A stretch of 64,000 bases of DNA, from contig CAJQUW010000533.1 of NCBI GenBank assembly GCA_907163375.1, positions 558,001 to 622,000 on the forward strand, given 5' to 3'. The position numbers and the translations under genes are program-made. Below are positions 1 through 11,743 of this stretch, in pieces. The notes under the pieces were generated by a model. That model saw only the letters and a program-made list of their open reading frames with translations, made no database searches and was not told where the DNA came from. The stretch comes from Prostheceraeus crozeri (lineage: Eukaryota > Platyhelminthes > Polycladida > Euryleptidae). Position 1 is the first letter of the stretch; each line of letters opens with the position of its first letter.

Positions 1-643
1 CTTAGGGACATTACACGTCGATAAATTTAATAGAATATCATTTACAGTCATCTCTCCTCTGTCCACACATGTCTCGCGGGATGGACGCATGAGTCGGCAT
101 GACAACGAAGCTTCTTCTCCCTTGAGATCCAACTGAGGGCGTCGTCCATGTCTCACGTACGTTAAGCGACACTGGCCATCTGACTAAAAATCCTCTGCTG
201 TGTCATCCCAGGGTGTATGCAAGCGCTACCTTTCATTCACATCACCGTCTGAGTAAAATTCGCAACGTCGTGAGGTCGAATCCGGGCATTGCATGAACGG
301 GATGATCAATGATCACATGTGTTGTGATGCAAAGATGCTTTGACTGGTTCAAAGGATAATGAAATGGAATAGAGATCAGAAATCAAGTCTAGAGCGGATA
401 ATGGATAGGGCTCTGACAGCGGGTTCAGTTCAATCAGGACTTTTCTACCTTTATTTTGAGAAAATTAATGTAAATGTCATTGAGAAATTATTGAGAGAAT
501 ATTAATAATTGAGAAAGTTGATATCGCATAACCTATCCACGTGGTCACGATGTCACTTGGTTGAAAATGACTGAAAATTGACCACTAACGAAGCTTGCAA
601 GCTTAATGAAATAGTATCAAACAAACGTGCTAATCCAACTCAC
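1..643. other. Intron of the cadherin gene, no recognised element
   Basis: This stretch follows the donor of the last cadherin exon. I see no coding relic or inverted ends. A single B-box-like word (ggtcgaatccgg, near 276) has no matching A box upstream, so no tRNA or SINE is called. Confidence 0.5.
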
Positions 644-848
644 CATAATCTCTGTCAGTGGCGCGAACACGCAAAACTGGTGATTTTTTCGGTAATGCCT
701 CGGAGATAGATGCACGATATTGACTAAGGTCGAAGACAGGTGCGTTGTCGTTAGCGTCCACAACATTAACGAGAACTGTAGCAGTAGCGGAAAGCGAGAA
801 CGGTGAGCCAGCGTCCTTTGCTGATACCAGAAGAAGGTAATGAGACGT
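644..848 (-). CDS. Cadherin-superfamily gene, exon (fourth of four)
   Basis: This internal exon of 205 bp follows a tttttgcag acceptor, starts in phase 0 with TSHYLLLVSAKDAGSPF, and ends one base into a codon before a GTGAGT donor. It completes an EC repeat (AKDAGSP loop, TVLVNVVDANDNAPVF linker) and opens another (YRASISEALPKKSP, ATDRDYG). The DRDYG calcium motif is cut by the intron, so the next exon must lie at lower coordinates, outside the window. The intron to the preceding exon is about 18.7 kb and contains hAT, mariner and pogo copies plus SINEs. No membrane segment, EGF or laminin-G domain is seen, so these four exons all lie in the ectodomain. Confidence 0.94.
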
Positions 849-1724
849 CTGCAAAAAATAATGGAACCATGAAGTGCCACGCAAGTTCCACCAAACGTGA
901 GCAGTAGGGCTATGAGAGTATCAAATGATTGAATTTTAATTCATGTAGTTGCATCACACCTTACTAGACACCTGCGTTGTACTTTCAACAAGCAAAACGA
1001 AACAGTCGTCCCGGCGAAAACGCGATTATTTTTGATCAATTATTCAAAAATTCTACACTACGCTTGCACCAATAATCCCTCTTCAAAATCCTCTACCTGA
1101 TTGTCTGATTAACTAACGAATTATGCTCATTAACATGGTTATTCACGACGCGATTCCCTTTCAATTTTGTTTATCGATCATTTTCGAATGCGACTTGCAT
1201 GTATACAACGAATGCACAAAACACCTTCCTTACAAAAAGGCGAACTACTGTTTGTTTTTTTTCTCAAAATTTAAGGAACCAATCTCCCAGTTTATAAATT
1301 CAGATATTCTGTTTGCACATTAATCGCAGCACTGATCACATGTCAGTACATGTTAACGCGTGCTTTTCAACACTGTCTATCAGACCTATGCTGCACAACA
1401 GACATAGCAATGTATATAAACCATGGCAAATTGCACCAAAAAAGAAGAGATGGACGGAAAATATCCAAACATCGATCCCTATCTACCACATTTTGTGTGC
1501 AACTTTTTGCAGCCCATCTGTGACACCAGCTGTTAGATTGCGCGGCAAACATTATACTTCCCTATTACTTTTTATATTTGCCGTCACATGATAATATCAT
1601 AATGCGATGTCATCCACATGTCAGCTTGCCTTAGAAGTCTTGAGAAACACTAACCACAGTCGAAACCGATCGTGTCATTGGCGGACAGCTAGACGGTGTC
1701 TTCTAAAACCGGCCGAGTAGGCGG
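849..1724. other. Intronic, no recognised element
   Basis: This is ordinary AT-rich intron sequence between the last cadherin exon and the first hAT copy. The short open frames here look random. Confidence 0.45.
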
Positions 1725-2612
1725 CAGCGGCGGATCTAGGAATAAATCATAGGGAGGCGGTACCTCAATGCATATTAGGATGGTGGAAAATTGACCTCTG
1801 TTGAAGGTCTCTTACCATGTCGCTAAGTACTACAAGTAAACAGTAGAAATAACGTGAATTTAATTTCTGTAATGATACTTCAAATGTAGAGTTCAATCGA
1901 CGTTTTGATAAGGCCAAACTGTCGATTACTTCTTCAACAGGAATTGAAATGTTCGGATGCATGTGTATTAATGCAAGTCCGGAAAGTCTTTCCTCACCCA
2001 TTCGGGAACGCAACCACGTTTTCAAACGTCTGAGACAAGTGAATGAACGCTCAGCAGACGCTACTGAAACAGGGCAAGTCACTAAAATTCGCAACAATTT
2101 CCTTATATTCGGAAAATCATCTGAGCACTCCCTCAGACTGTCAATGCCTGTCTTAGACAGGTTGGGAATTCCATTCCACTGACGCTTCCACAATTTCATC
2201 TCGGCCAGCACCAACTTTTCGGCAGTCCCAGGACCTAACTCGGTCAAAAAGTCTCAATAGAGCTGCGCTAACTCCTTAACAAAATCATTTGCTGGATCTG
2301 AAAATATACAGAAAATGTGGAATAAAATACTACTTAGTTTCTTTGTGAGGAAGGTTTCTGTGAGATATAGGCTTACCTCGGGTTAATGTATGAGGAACCA
2401 GCCTTGACAATGATGAAAATCTTTTACTACTCCTTGATTGATTTCATATCGGTCAACAAATTATCCAATAAATGAATAAATAAGTTTTTCCTGAAGTATT
2501 ACATCGCATTTGACGAGGCTTGTTACCAGCGGAACTAAAAAGCAATTTTGCTACTACTTATTCATAGGGGGGCGCGGCCGCCCCTTTCGCCCCCCCATTA
2601 AATCCGCCCCTG
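1725..2612 (-). mobile_element. hAT DNA transposon copy, short, with transposase C-terminus
   Basis: The ends are imperfect inverted repeats: CAGCGGCGGATCTAGG on the left and, read inwards from the right, CAGGGGCGGATTTAAT. They are flanked by 8-bp target duplications with one mismatch (gtaggcgg at 1717-1724, gtcggcgg at 2613-2620), which is the hAT signature. At 888 bp the copy is far shorter than an autonomous hAT element (about 2.5-5 kb). It keeps only the last part of the transposase gene, on the minus strand, so it is an internally deleted copy. It lies in the 18.7-kb cadherin intron. The GC-rich right end contains a GGGGCGGCCGCGCCCC palindrome. Confidence 0.85.
1765..2297 (-). pseudogene. 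hAT transposase C-terminal dimerisation domain, broken
   Basis: Translation gives the hAT C-terminal dimerisation region: CPVSVASAERSFTCLRRLK followed by TWLRSRMGEERLSGLALIHMH. This resembles the hAT branch related to ZMYM1- and THAP12-like host proteins (PVSxASAERSFSxLRRLK). The upstream border looks like a splice acceptor (gtatattttcag, exon from 2297), giving DPANDFVKELAQLY. An in-frame TGA (2254-2256) then interrupts before DFLTELGPGTAEKL. The catalytic DDE region and the BED zinc finger are missing. It cannot code for an active transposase. Confidence 0.85.
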
Positions 2613-2965
2613 GTCGGCGGCCGTCTTCGGTCCATTTTTGAAAATTGTGTAGTTATTCCATTGAAACTGATTAGTCATGAGCTTGCAGACTGAACTTCAA
2701 TTTTCCACTCTTAACTTTCGCATGTGATAGGAAATTGATAAAACAAGCAAGTTCCGACGTATACTCGAAATGAACTGTGAGCTGGAAATGAGTTGGAACC
2801 GGCCATGACTACGATCTGAGTGCCGATGCAACAGTTAATAATAAATTGCTGACAATGAAAACTGTGAAGTCATCCTTCTATAGTCAGTAGCACCTCCCTT
2901 CCAACCAAGTTAACCCAATTTGAAATTATTATCCGCTTATCGTTAGGATAGTTGGTTGTTTCACT
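2613..2965. other. Intronic spacer between two hAT copies
   Basis: About 350 bp of intron sequence without a recognisable gene or repeat. Confidence 0.4.
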
Positions 2966-3657
2966 CAGGGATGCGGATGCGGAGTCGGAGTCCTATCAAA
3001 TGATAGGACTCCGGACTCCGGCTTATAACTAGACCCGAAATATAATACAAACAAATTATTTATCCTCGTTGCATAGCTGTTGCTGTCTTGATGTCAACTT
3101 TCTCCGTCAAACAAAAAGTAATGAGACACTGCTGAATGCAAAGCTTGTAATAGTTGAGGGAAAAATGATCTTTTCACTCAGTGATTTAATAGAGAAGACA
3201 AGCCTTCCTGGCTTCGATCACACCTATACGCATCAAAGGTCACATCAGAGACAAAAATGAAATAGTACTAGTTTGTTTGAGAACATTACATCTTACCCTC
3301 ACGTTAATCGTTTGTGATGTCCAAATCGAAAATGTATTCATATTTTTTGAAGAAGGGGGATTTTCCTGCCCAGTAGAGATTGGAGAAAAACCGTGTGAAG
3401 CACACATCAACAAGATGGGAGGAGCCGAGTCGCATGCATCCAACTTAAAGCGACATTTGATAAACTTTCATCGAAAATGACTGATAATTGATGCAGCAAT
3501 GATCACCTAAGATAGGTTCAGGTAAGCCTATAATAATACTGTATATGATTACCAGTTTTTTCAAAAACTAGGCTATATATATTTGCCACCCGGAGTCGGA
3601 GTCCTATCAACCCCCGGAGTCGGAGTCCTATCAAAATGATAGAACTCCGCATCCCTG
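2966..3657 (+). mobile_element. Short hAT copy with BED zinc-finger piece
   Basis: The terminal inverted repeats CAGGGATGCGGA are perfect over 12 bp. They are flanked by 8-bp duplications gtttcact (2958-2965) and gtttcacc (3658-3665), 7 of 8 bases alike. Inside both ends the word ggagtcggagtcctatca recurs, in both orientations, as typical subterminal repeats. At 692 bp this is a non-autonomous copy of a family different from the neighbouring 1725-2612 element, because the ends differ. It carries a short plus-strand frame that looks like the N-terminal BED finger. Confidence 0.85.
3349..3480 (+). pseudogene. hAT BED zinc-finger fragment
   Basis: The C-terminal part of this frame reads GFSCPVEIGEKPCEAHINKM then GGAESHASNLKRHLINFHRK and a stop. 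The Cys plus the spaced SNLKRHLxxFHRK histidines match the end of a BED-type zinc finger, which hAT transposases use to bind the transposon ends. The rest of the transposase is not present between the inverted repeats. Residues upstream of about 3349 show no family likeness. Confidence 0.6.
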
Positions 3658-5156
3658 GTTTCACCTCACAGCGGTGTTATCAGTGTGACTCTCCTAATTG
3701 GAATTTTGTGATTTGCTATAAGAAGCATGTCTTTGTTTACGGGATATTCATGTTTTGCGAGTTATGCTTATGAATGGGACTGACTGGAAGCAATGATAAA
3801 GATTCTTCATTTATTATTTTTTAATGCAGGATTTATTTTTTATTTTGCAATAGCAAGTATCGAACGCCTGTCTGTTTTTAACATAGCAATAAAAAGTGTC
3901 ATTCTGTGAGATGGTGCGGCTAAATACATTAATACTTAGAAAAAATGGAAAATGGAAAAATGGTTACATGGTACAGTATACAAAATGTGCATGTAGAACG
4001 ACAATATATAACGGTCATAGAGGTCTGATTGCCAGCATTTAGCATGCATATGATTAGAATTAGTTATCGATCATTAAATGTGAACGCGCTCTACGGAATG
4101 GAGTGTCATGGCCTACTATGTAAGCCACGATATGTAGAAGTCCATGAGAGTGTAGATGCACTGACGTAGATCAAATTCTACAAGAACAGTGTCATGTCAA
4201 TACTGTGCCATTGCAAACACTGCCTTGATATTCACTTCGCCGACTGGCCTCGGACCAGGTTTGATATGTTCATTATAACGCATAGTTTAGTGTAGATATC
4301 TCTGGTCTTCCAATGATCTCAGTGTATTATATGAAGAAATATCACGCGAAAATTTTCATGAATTCCTGAATGAATAGAAAAAAAACACATACACATAGTT
4401 TGAAGAGCTGGGGTTCAACGGAAAAGGTATATTGCTATAAGCACATAAAAGAATTGCTTCAAAATTTTGTGAAATGGAAGCTTCGATTGGAAGCTTGTTT
4501 GTTTACAAATATCGACGTCCATCGACGAATTCCATCTTAATTTACAGCATACTGTAATCTGCCACTGTCCATGGTGTTGATGCCTATGCGGAATTTGCTT
4601 GGTGGTATGTAATGTAAATGCTTCATAACCTGCAACAGCAATATTTCACGATTTACTGTCTTGTGTATTGATTAATTGGCGCCGAATTCTCTTCAATCAT
4701 TGAGCAATCCAGAAGGCCATGTTCGACTATTGATGCTGCTATAAGTTCACTCATTCTTCTCAGAGAGGAAGTCATAAAACGCACAATTTTTAGTTGACAA
4801 ACTTTGAATGCCATCAGAATTAGACCATTGAACCATCTGTGCATTTTATCAAGCTTGAGTCATGCTATCTTGAATATGATAATATTCATGCTATATATCA
4901 AGAATGTCGAGATTCAAAATTCTCTTGCTTTCCATGCCCGTCAATGGGATCTGAGTAGTAAGTTAGAAAACAACAATTTGACACCATTGATGTAGTGGTA
5001 GGCTATTAACAAAATTGATGGAAATTCACGCCGTCTTCATGAGCTAAATGACTCGAATGGAAATGAATGGATTTAGATATTTCCATGGACTTCTGCATGG
5101 ATTTCTATAGCTTTAAGAAATGCATGGTTATTGCCTGATATATTCCGTGTATTATG
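3658..5156. other. Intronic, no recognised element
   Basis: About 1.5 kb of AT-rich intron. The short open frames show no family motif and I found no inverted ends. Confidence 0.4.
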
Positions 5157-5158
5157 TA

Positions 5159-6635
5159 CAGGGTGAGTTTTTAGTAACGCAATGTTTTGCACGATCAGTA
5201 AATCGATCAATCACAACAGTGCTGATGAAATTTGACGTCACATTGCTCTATATGCAATCGGATTTATGATACTGCATTGATATTCTGTTAAATTGATGAC
5301 ATGTTACGTTTGTCGACGAAAGATATAATCCATATAATTCAGTTATAAATCACAAAAGAAATCAGAAAAGAATCAGAAAATAACAAAAGTTCAAAAGTAA
5401 GTACGCAAAAGTCAAAAAGGAGTAGGCCTACACAAGTTCCAAACATGTAAAAAGTTGCACAATAAATCATTCAATGAGTCAACCGTAATACGAACTATTG
5501 ATGGATTTCAGACAATTGGGTCAGTCTTCGACTTACCAAAAACCGGTCGCCCTTCTTATGGAAGCGACATGGTGGAAGAAGTTAAAGATGTTCTTGACTC
5601 AACAAAAGATGCTTCAAAGCTGTAATTATCTTCTACACGTCAAATTGCTGAACTATGGGAATATCGCAGACGTCAGTTCACAAGATCTTACGACATCGTC
5701 TTCATCTATATCCATACAAATTACGAACTGTACATCAATTGTATGCACGTGAAAAGGTTGCTCGAAAGGAATTTGATGATTGGCTTCCTCAGAAAGTTGA
5801 TGAGGATGAAGAATTCTCACGAAATGTTCTCTGGACCGATGAATGCGTATTTCATTTACATGGTCATGTAAATACACACAGCAGCATTGTTTGGGGATCG
5901 TCACCGCACACCAATCCAATTCAGTTGCCGCTGAATTCACCAAAGGTAACAGGTTGGGCAGGTTTTACGGCTAAATTCCTTCTCCCAATCTTCTTCGAAG
6001 AAAATGTAGGCCAAACAAATTACTGCAATGTGATTTTGAATCATGTTGTTCCAAAACTGAAAAAAATGAAATAGCCACCACGTTCAACAGATATCAACCC
6101 ACGTCATTTTTTCTAGTGGGGTGCCATTAAAGATTCTGTATATCAAGACGCAATTACAGATGTCAGTCATCTGAAAGAAACGATCAATTCTGCGGTTAGT
6201 TCAAATTCTTCTGCAACGCTGTAATCGGTTCATGACTTCCTCATTGATCGTTTGCTTTGCTTGCAAAAGAATAATGGCGGTCATTTTGACAGTTGTTGTA
6301 GGCATTTATTGAAATTTGTGTTTTTCATTTAGATCGCCCCGTTATTTAATTTTATTTATTAGGATAATGAATGAAATGTTAAATGGTTGAAATATGGGAA
6401 TCAATTTGAGCTCCTTTAATGTTAACATGCGAAAACCAGGAAAAAATAAGCGTAAATTTTAGTGCTTAATGCAAAGGAAATATAAATAATTTATCGAAAC
6501 ATACGAACAATTTTAACCACTCACACATAAATCCCAACGTGCATACTATATGCCGACTACAAAAAATTGCATGTATCTTGAATTATGTTGATTTTCTGAT
6601 TGACTAAAACATTGCGTTACTAAAAACTCACCCTG
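5159..6635 (+). mobile_element. mariner/Tc1-superfamily DNA transposon, full length but broken
   Basis: The ends are 30-bp perfect inverted repeats beginning CAGGGTGAGTTTTTA. TA dinucleotides flank both sides (5157-5158 and 6636-6637), the mariner/Tc1 target duplication. The element is 1,477 bp. Perfect ends suggest a fairly recent copy, although the transposase frame inside is damaged. It lies directly left of a hAT relic and may have inserted into it. Confidence 0.9.
5480..6230 (+). pseudogene. mariner-like transposase, broken
   Basis: An N-terminal helix-turn-helix region (TGRPSYGSDMVEEV, then SSTRQIAE and MGISQTSVHKIL) is split over frames by a TAA near 5622 and a shift near 5655. The catalytic half is open from 5655 to 6074, with the first catalytic Asp in VLWTDECVFHLHGHVN and then FTAKFLLPIFFEENVGQTNY. 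After VPKLKKMK the frame stops. The next coding piece (PPRSTDINPRHFF, WGAIKDSVYQ) corresponds to the third catalytic residue. The segment that normally carries the second Asp (QDGAxxH) is missing, so this copy has an internal deletion across the active site and cannot encode an active enzyme. Confidence 0.8.
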
Positions 6636-6659
6636 TACATAGCAAGCGGAAACCATCAG

Positions 6660-7318
6660 ATATCACACTCCATATTACAGGTAAAACTATGCGCTATGAA
6701 TCATAACGCATGGAGAAATAACAATCCGAGTCTTCCGCTACCTCCGGAGCCTATAATTACGCGTTGGGGCAGTTGGGTTAATGCGGCTCTCTTATACGCT
6801 GAGGATTTCGAGGAAGTCAGTTTAACAGTCCAAACTTTCGTTCCGGAGGAGTCAGAGTACGTTCGAAAATGTCAGCTTTCGTTGAACGATGTGGGATTGG
6901 AATCGGATTTTTCATATATTGCTGCGAACTTGCAATTTCTACCTAGTGTTATTCAAAGACTTGAGACGCAAGATTTGAGTCTTGCTGAATCCTTCAAAGT
7001 GATATCCGATGCAGAAAATGCGATAAGAAGTTAACCCGGTAACACAGGCGCAGTCGTATTGAACAAGTACTCAGCGGTGTACGCCCGCAATCCAGACCTT
7101 AGTGAACTACGCAACGTCGAGTCTGTTTTGACCACAGGCTGTGGAGCTCTTCCAGAGAACATGTCAGCGAAAGAAGCAGCTACAAATTTGCCCCGGTTAC
7201 TAGTGTGGATGTAGAGCGATCGTTTTCCATGTATAAGAATATTCTCTCCTCAAATAGACGTCGCATGACTCCAGAGAATTTGACGAAGACATTGATCTGT
7301 TATTGTTTCTACCGCTGA
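6660..7318 (+). pseudogene. hAT transposase relic (second family)
   Basis: The frame from 6696 reads LPLPPEPIITRWGSWVNAAL then LYAEDFEEVS, the PPxPxxTRWGTWxxA motif found before the C-terminus of one hAT branch. Further downstream LNKYSAVYARNPDL and then APVTSVDVERSFSMYKNILS and RRRMTPENLTKTL form the hAT dimerisation domain, ending at the stop 7316-7318. The pieces lie in different frames, with a stop after NAIRS near 7032 and a shift near 7190. No convincing inverted ends were found. The left part may have been separated by the mariner-like insertion at 5159-6635. Confidence 0.8.
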
Positions 7319-7987
7319 TGATTCTCGATTGTGAGATGACTTGAGCAATGATGTTGTGTGAAAGTTACATGCGATTTTTTTCAGAATTATAGGTACATTG
7401 ACTCAACAGTCAGGCTTATTTGTAATACCTTTGTTTGTATCTAGTAGCCATTAAGTCAATAATAGTGCAAATCTAGCATTAAAATATTACATATAAAAAA
7501 TTAAATATTTTTGTTTTCAAATTAAATATTTTGATTATTTTTGTAAATAAAATTTAAATATTTCGTGGTAGATGATTAAAAATTTTTCCGATGCCTAGTT
7601 ATGATAGATATCATACGATATGTTAAGCATTATCCTATAACAAACTCAGGCCCGCGGTCGTCGTTTGTTATGTTGATAATGCTTTCAAATATCGCTTGAT
7701 ATCCTATGCATGTCTGTACACTGAAGAAATTCCTCTGCGTTTCAGCTTATTCAAAGCCAGTTATGGTAAAATTCACACGGAAGCAATCGTAAACATCTAC
7801 CAGTTTAATCATCCAATTAAATTTAGGATTGAATGGTCTAGTTATGCAGTGGTCAGTGGTTCAAGTCTTTCGAGGTACACACAATTTCCTGTCGATTACA
7901 AGTTATATAAAAGCCAATTTCAACTCTGACGTAAACATTGATTGCTCAACTGAATATAGTTTTAAGAGATTTGTTGTCCGACCGTAT
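7319..7987. other. Intronic, very AT-rich
   Basis: This stretch includes an AT-rich block (7470-7600, repeated aaattaaatattt-like words). It is possibly the untranslated end of the neighbouring hAT relic. Nothing else is recognised. Confidence 0.4.
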
Positions 7988-8310
7988 ATCGAAAGAGAAT
8001 GACAGCTATTAAGTCAATACAAGACACCAACACCCTTGATTCCCCGACCGCACTCGCCTGACCTAGGAATCGAACCGAAGTCCGCGGTGGAGACGAGCTC
8101 GCACCTTCTTCACTAGGCCACGCTGACGGTTCAAAAGGAATGCGAGTGAAGGCAGAAGTCATCTCTAAGTGATATCGACAGCATATTGTCCTATTATTAT
8201 TGACAGAACGCTAACAGCGTTCATATTGTAGCGAGACAGCATATCAGCATGTCATACGACTACGTCACAGTGTAGATTGACAACAAAGGTCTGTCGTAAT
8301 TGATTGACCG
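7988..8310 (-). repeat. SINE family A, near full length
   Basis: Read on the minus strand, an upstream segment of about 150 bp leads into a tRNA-like core. The core has an A-box-like TGGCCTAGTGAAG and a B box GGTTCGATTCC, followed by a tail ending in gacttaatagctgtcattctc. The same order and sequence recur near 50.4, 54.6, 58.6 and 58.9 kb. The core would drive RNA polymerase III transcription. At the 5' side the copy starts with acgacagacctttgttgtca, which resembles the 3' end of other copies (see findings). Confidence 0.85.
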
Positions 8311-9226
8311 TGTGTTTGTCCGACCGTGTTCGAGATACTGACAGCTCCAAGCAGCAAATACGACAGCAATTAGTCCCATCCCAAGGATAGGTTAAGGCAA
8401 CTGATCCATACTAACTTGATGTGCCTTTTTGTCATCACCATATTTCCTCCATCAACACAGCTTCCTCCATCCGGAATCTGAATACTGAGAGATGAATTGA
8501 TTTCCCACGCAGGGTGACATGCAAACAAGCGCACAAGTAAGGTCGACTACTCAACCATTGTAATCGGGATCAGCTGCTAACTTGATTGTTTTACTCAGGC
8601 AGACCTGTAACCGTTAACTATAGGTAACTAATCCAGTGACAGTTGCCACTGCCAGTTTGTAAAGGATACCCCCACTCTGAACTTTCTAGCATGTCTTACG
8701 TGGGACTGGATAAAGAAAAAAAGATCTGATGTTAGGTGGGTAGACGAATTAAGTTACCACATGTCTTCACTACAAGTTACCTTCCGAAGTAAATTGCATT
8801 AGAAGAAAAGGATAACACCTAAATTCATTCCGCTTTTAGAAATATCGGAATATAACTATGTATAATATAGAGTATCTAAATCAAGTCTGTCAGCCTCGTA
8901 GTTGGGCGAATGATGAATTGAACTAAATGATTTTCTGAGTAATAGAATGCGAGTTACACCTAAGAAGTGCTGTAGGTTTCATCGATCAACAACGGCACTT
9001 GCCAGATTGTTAACAGCAACTTCAGCGCAAAAACGGCAATTTTAATTTGTTTGTAGAAGAGATGCAAAGTTTCATTTTATGGAATTATTTCAAATGAAAT
9101 TCATACGATTATATTTACTGACTTCATGCTTCATGATTTCGAAATTATTTTGTAGTTGCCTCGATAGGATTTATTTGGATATCATATTTTCCTGTTCATA
9201 TCATCTGGATATAATATGATACAAGT
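8311..9226. other. Intronic, no recognised element
   Basis: About 0.9 kb between SINE copies of families A and B. Nothing is recognised. Confidence 0.4.
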
Positions 9227-9410
9227 GGTCTCCGTCACGCAGTGATTCAGTGTCCGGCCTAGCTATCTTTTGGTACACAGCTTGAGCCCGAAAGTCTCAC
9301 TGAAGGTTTCCAGAAAGGGCACCCGGACTAAAAGTACAACAACGCTCCAGAAAAGTCTACTATGTCAGCAACGTCCAAGTCTCCAGTATGGAGGAGTACT
9401 AACATTAAAG
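9227..9410 (+). repeat. SINE family B copy
   Basis: This copy begins ggtctccgtcacgcagtgat and shows the tRNA-like head with a degenerate B box (ttgagcccg). It then has the family body (agggcacccggactaaaa, cgctccag, tatgtcagca) and ends in ccagtatggaggagtactaa. Six further copies lie in the window. This one is among the more diverged in its head. Confidence 0.8.
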
Positions 9411-11529
9411 CTTCATACATTATGCGAATGCAAGGAATTGTCATTGTCGAATTAAACAGTGTCTACTATTGGCCTGGAAATGCAGCTAGTAGATCGAATT
9501 GCCGCTGTTGAACTGAAAACTCAACTACAGACTTGGAATTGCCGCCAAATTTTCATGTACCGCTGAACTGTATTTGCTATTATTATCCTTGTAAGAATGG
9601 CTGATGGCCGACAAAGCCTTTAATCTATGATATCAGTAACATTATTACAAGAAGCAAACAAGCTATCGCTACCTAAGGCTCGGCTTCGGACAAGTGATGA
9701 AGGACAAACACATTTCCTACTTAAATAAATCCTTTCAAATACTCTATACGCCTTGACTGTTTGAGGCATTTCTAAGAAACCGACACTATTAAATTTAACA
9801 ATCAACTTAATGTACATGTAAGGTTGACACTGAACATTTCTCACAACATGTAATCCACTTCTTTACTCTATAAGTCCGAAACCTATCAAATAGAGCATGT
9901 TTCAGCTGTTTCCGTCTCGTCCATCACGAAGCTCAGAAATCGATAATGTCCAGCTGAGCACATGATGAGGATAATGAAATGAATATGGCAAGTAATACAT
10001 TAGCTTTGCAGCACATAGCAGAGAAAGAGCATCATGAATTCTTAAATTCTGAATACCGGTACTAGACAATTAGACATTCTTTGAAAAAGCGTTGACATCA
10101 AGGAATGATGTGAGGCACTGTCTTGAAACGCTATAAATAAATCATACATGAACCTGATACATTGCTTTGAGTTGATCTTTTAACCCTCGCAGTTAACCTG
10201 CGGACGTTTGCGTATCGTAAAATCTTTCTAATAGGGTTTATTTCATTGAGCGCTGTGTATGGTAATTTGAAAGAGTTGCTTAGCACATGGCCTTTGCAGA
10301 CGACCATCGGAAATAATTCATGAATGACGGGTGAAGCTCAGTATACAGTGTAGTGAAATAAGGGACGGACATGAGTCACTTGATGATGTAACTTTTATTT
10401 AGGCGACCTTTACTCTTCTCCAAGTCCGTGTCCTTTATCGCTCTTTGAGTCTCAGAATCACTACTAAATTACTGTTATCTCTACGTTCCATACTCCACGC
10501 TGAAGTTTCGTTTCAGTTCACATGCGATATGCGAGAATGAACCATCGACCTCTCACAGGTGGATGACAAACTGCATGGACAGAGGAGAAGGATCTTCATG
10601 ACTCATGGCATTATTTCAAAAATTATCGTTCGAGTAAGTTTGACAACCCATTTTCATAACTAATCCGATAATGGTTGCTTATCCGATTAGTAGAATAATG
10701 ACTTCCTAAAATCCATAAAAACTAAACTGCTCCATTTCTTGCATCCTCGACGTTTATTCCCTGACTTCCTAACCGTATATGTAGAAGTTCGATTTGGCTC
10801 TGCATATCGCTGATACTTTCATGATTCTGACTAAACGGTTTCACTAGAAGTTTCAATTTCAATTTTTACCAGTTCTTCTCTGAATTACAATAAAAAGAAA
10901 GACGATATCTTTCTTAGAAACAATGATTTTCATGAGTCTGTACGCACCTTATTTCTTCTGCTGTGCAACACATTTCAAAGATCCTTACGTCACCTTTCAT
11001 TCACCGATTATGACCGGTTATGAGCGACCACAACATTTGCTTTGCCGGTTCCGGCCAGACTGTCTAAGAACGACCAGAGCATTGGCTCCGCAAACTATGC
11101 GAGGTCAGGACATTTTCTCCGCCAGTCTGCATACGTGACCAAAACAATTGATTTTGCTCGACCTCTATATTGATAACTGCGACCACTTCAATTCTCATTT
11201 CCTCATTTCACGAGGACAGAATTCGACCTGTCTGTATTGCCGGCCTGAGAGCCACAGTAAAGTCAAGACCGGCATTCAGCGCTTAATATTATTGAAGAAA
11301 CTTTCCAAGAGATCTGAGATGGGATCGACACATCGACGCTACTTCCAAAATCACCTCACGTGAAGTTTACTTTGTCAGAACATCGAAGAGAACGTTGGAA
11401 GTTTGTTGCAGAATAATTGCCAGATCTTTGTAGGCACGACATTGAAAAATATTTCTAAGACTCAATTCAGTGTCGTTACCAACGCATCATCTGCCCCTTT
11501 TGACTATCGGTGTAATATTCTAAATGATT
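9411..11529. other. Intronic, no recognised element
   Basis: About 2.1 kb. Short frames near 10.9-11.4 kb are somewhat richer in GC but match no family I recognise. They may be diverged LINE sequence upstream of the tail at 11530. Confidence 0.35.
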
Positions 11530-11743
11530 TATCTAAATGCAGAGAGATACCCTCATTAAAACTTTGTGTAAGATTCTTGACCCAACCAATATTATCCACC
11601 GTCTTGCACCAAGAGTTCTGCGTGACTCCGGTCAGCTGCCAATTCCTTTAAGTCGCAGTAACCGATATCATTCGATTCGATTCCCCTTTGTCACTGCACT
11701 TCATAACCGTTCAAATCAATTTTTTATGTTGTATTGTAATTAA
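11530..11743 (+). pseudogene. LINE reverse-transcriptase C-terminal tail
   Basis: The frame reads TLIKTLCKILDPTNIIHRLA, PRVLRDSGQLPIPLSRSNRY and FPFVTALHNRSNQFF before a stop. The pattern IL.P.N.IHRL.PR, then LPIPLSRSNRY, then FVTALHN resembles the extreme C-terminus of LINE polyproteins, after the reverse-transcriptase domain. Only the last 65 or so residues are visible, as expected for a 5'-truncated LINE. No target duplication or poly-A tail was pinned down. The family is uncertain. Confidence 0.45.

Noticed and set aside
268-290. tRNA or SINE suggested by ggtcgaatccgg
   Set aside because: No A box at the right distance, no cloverleaf, and no second copy in the window.
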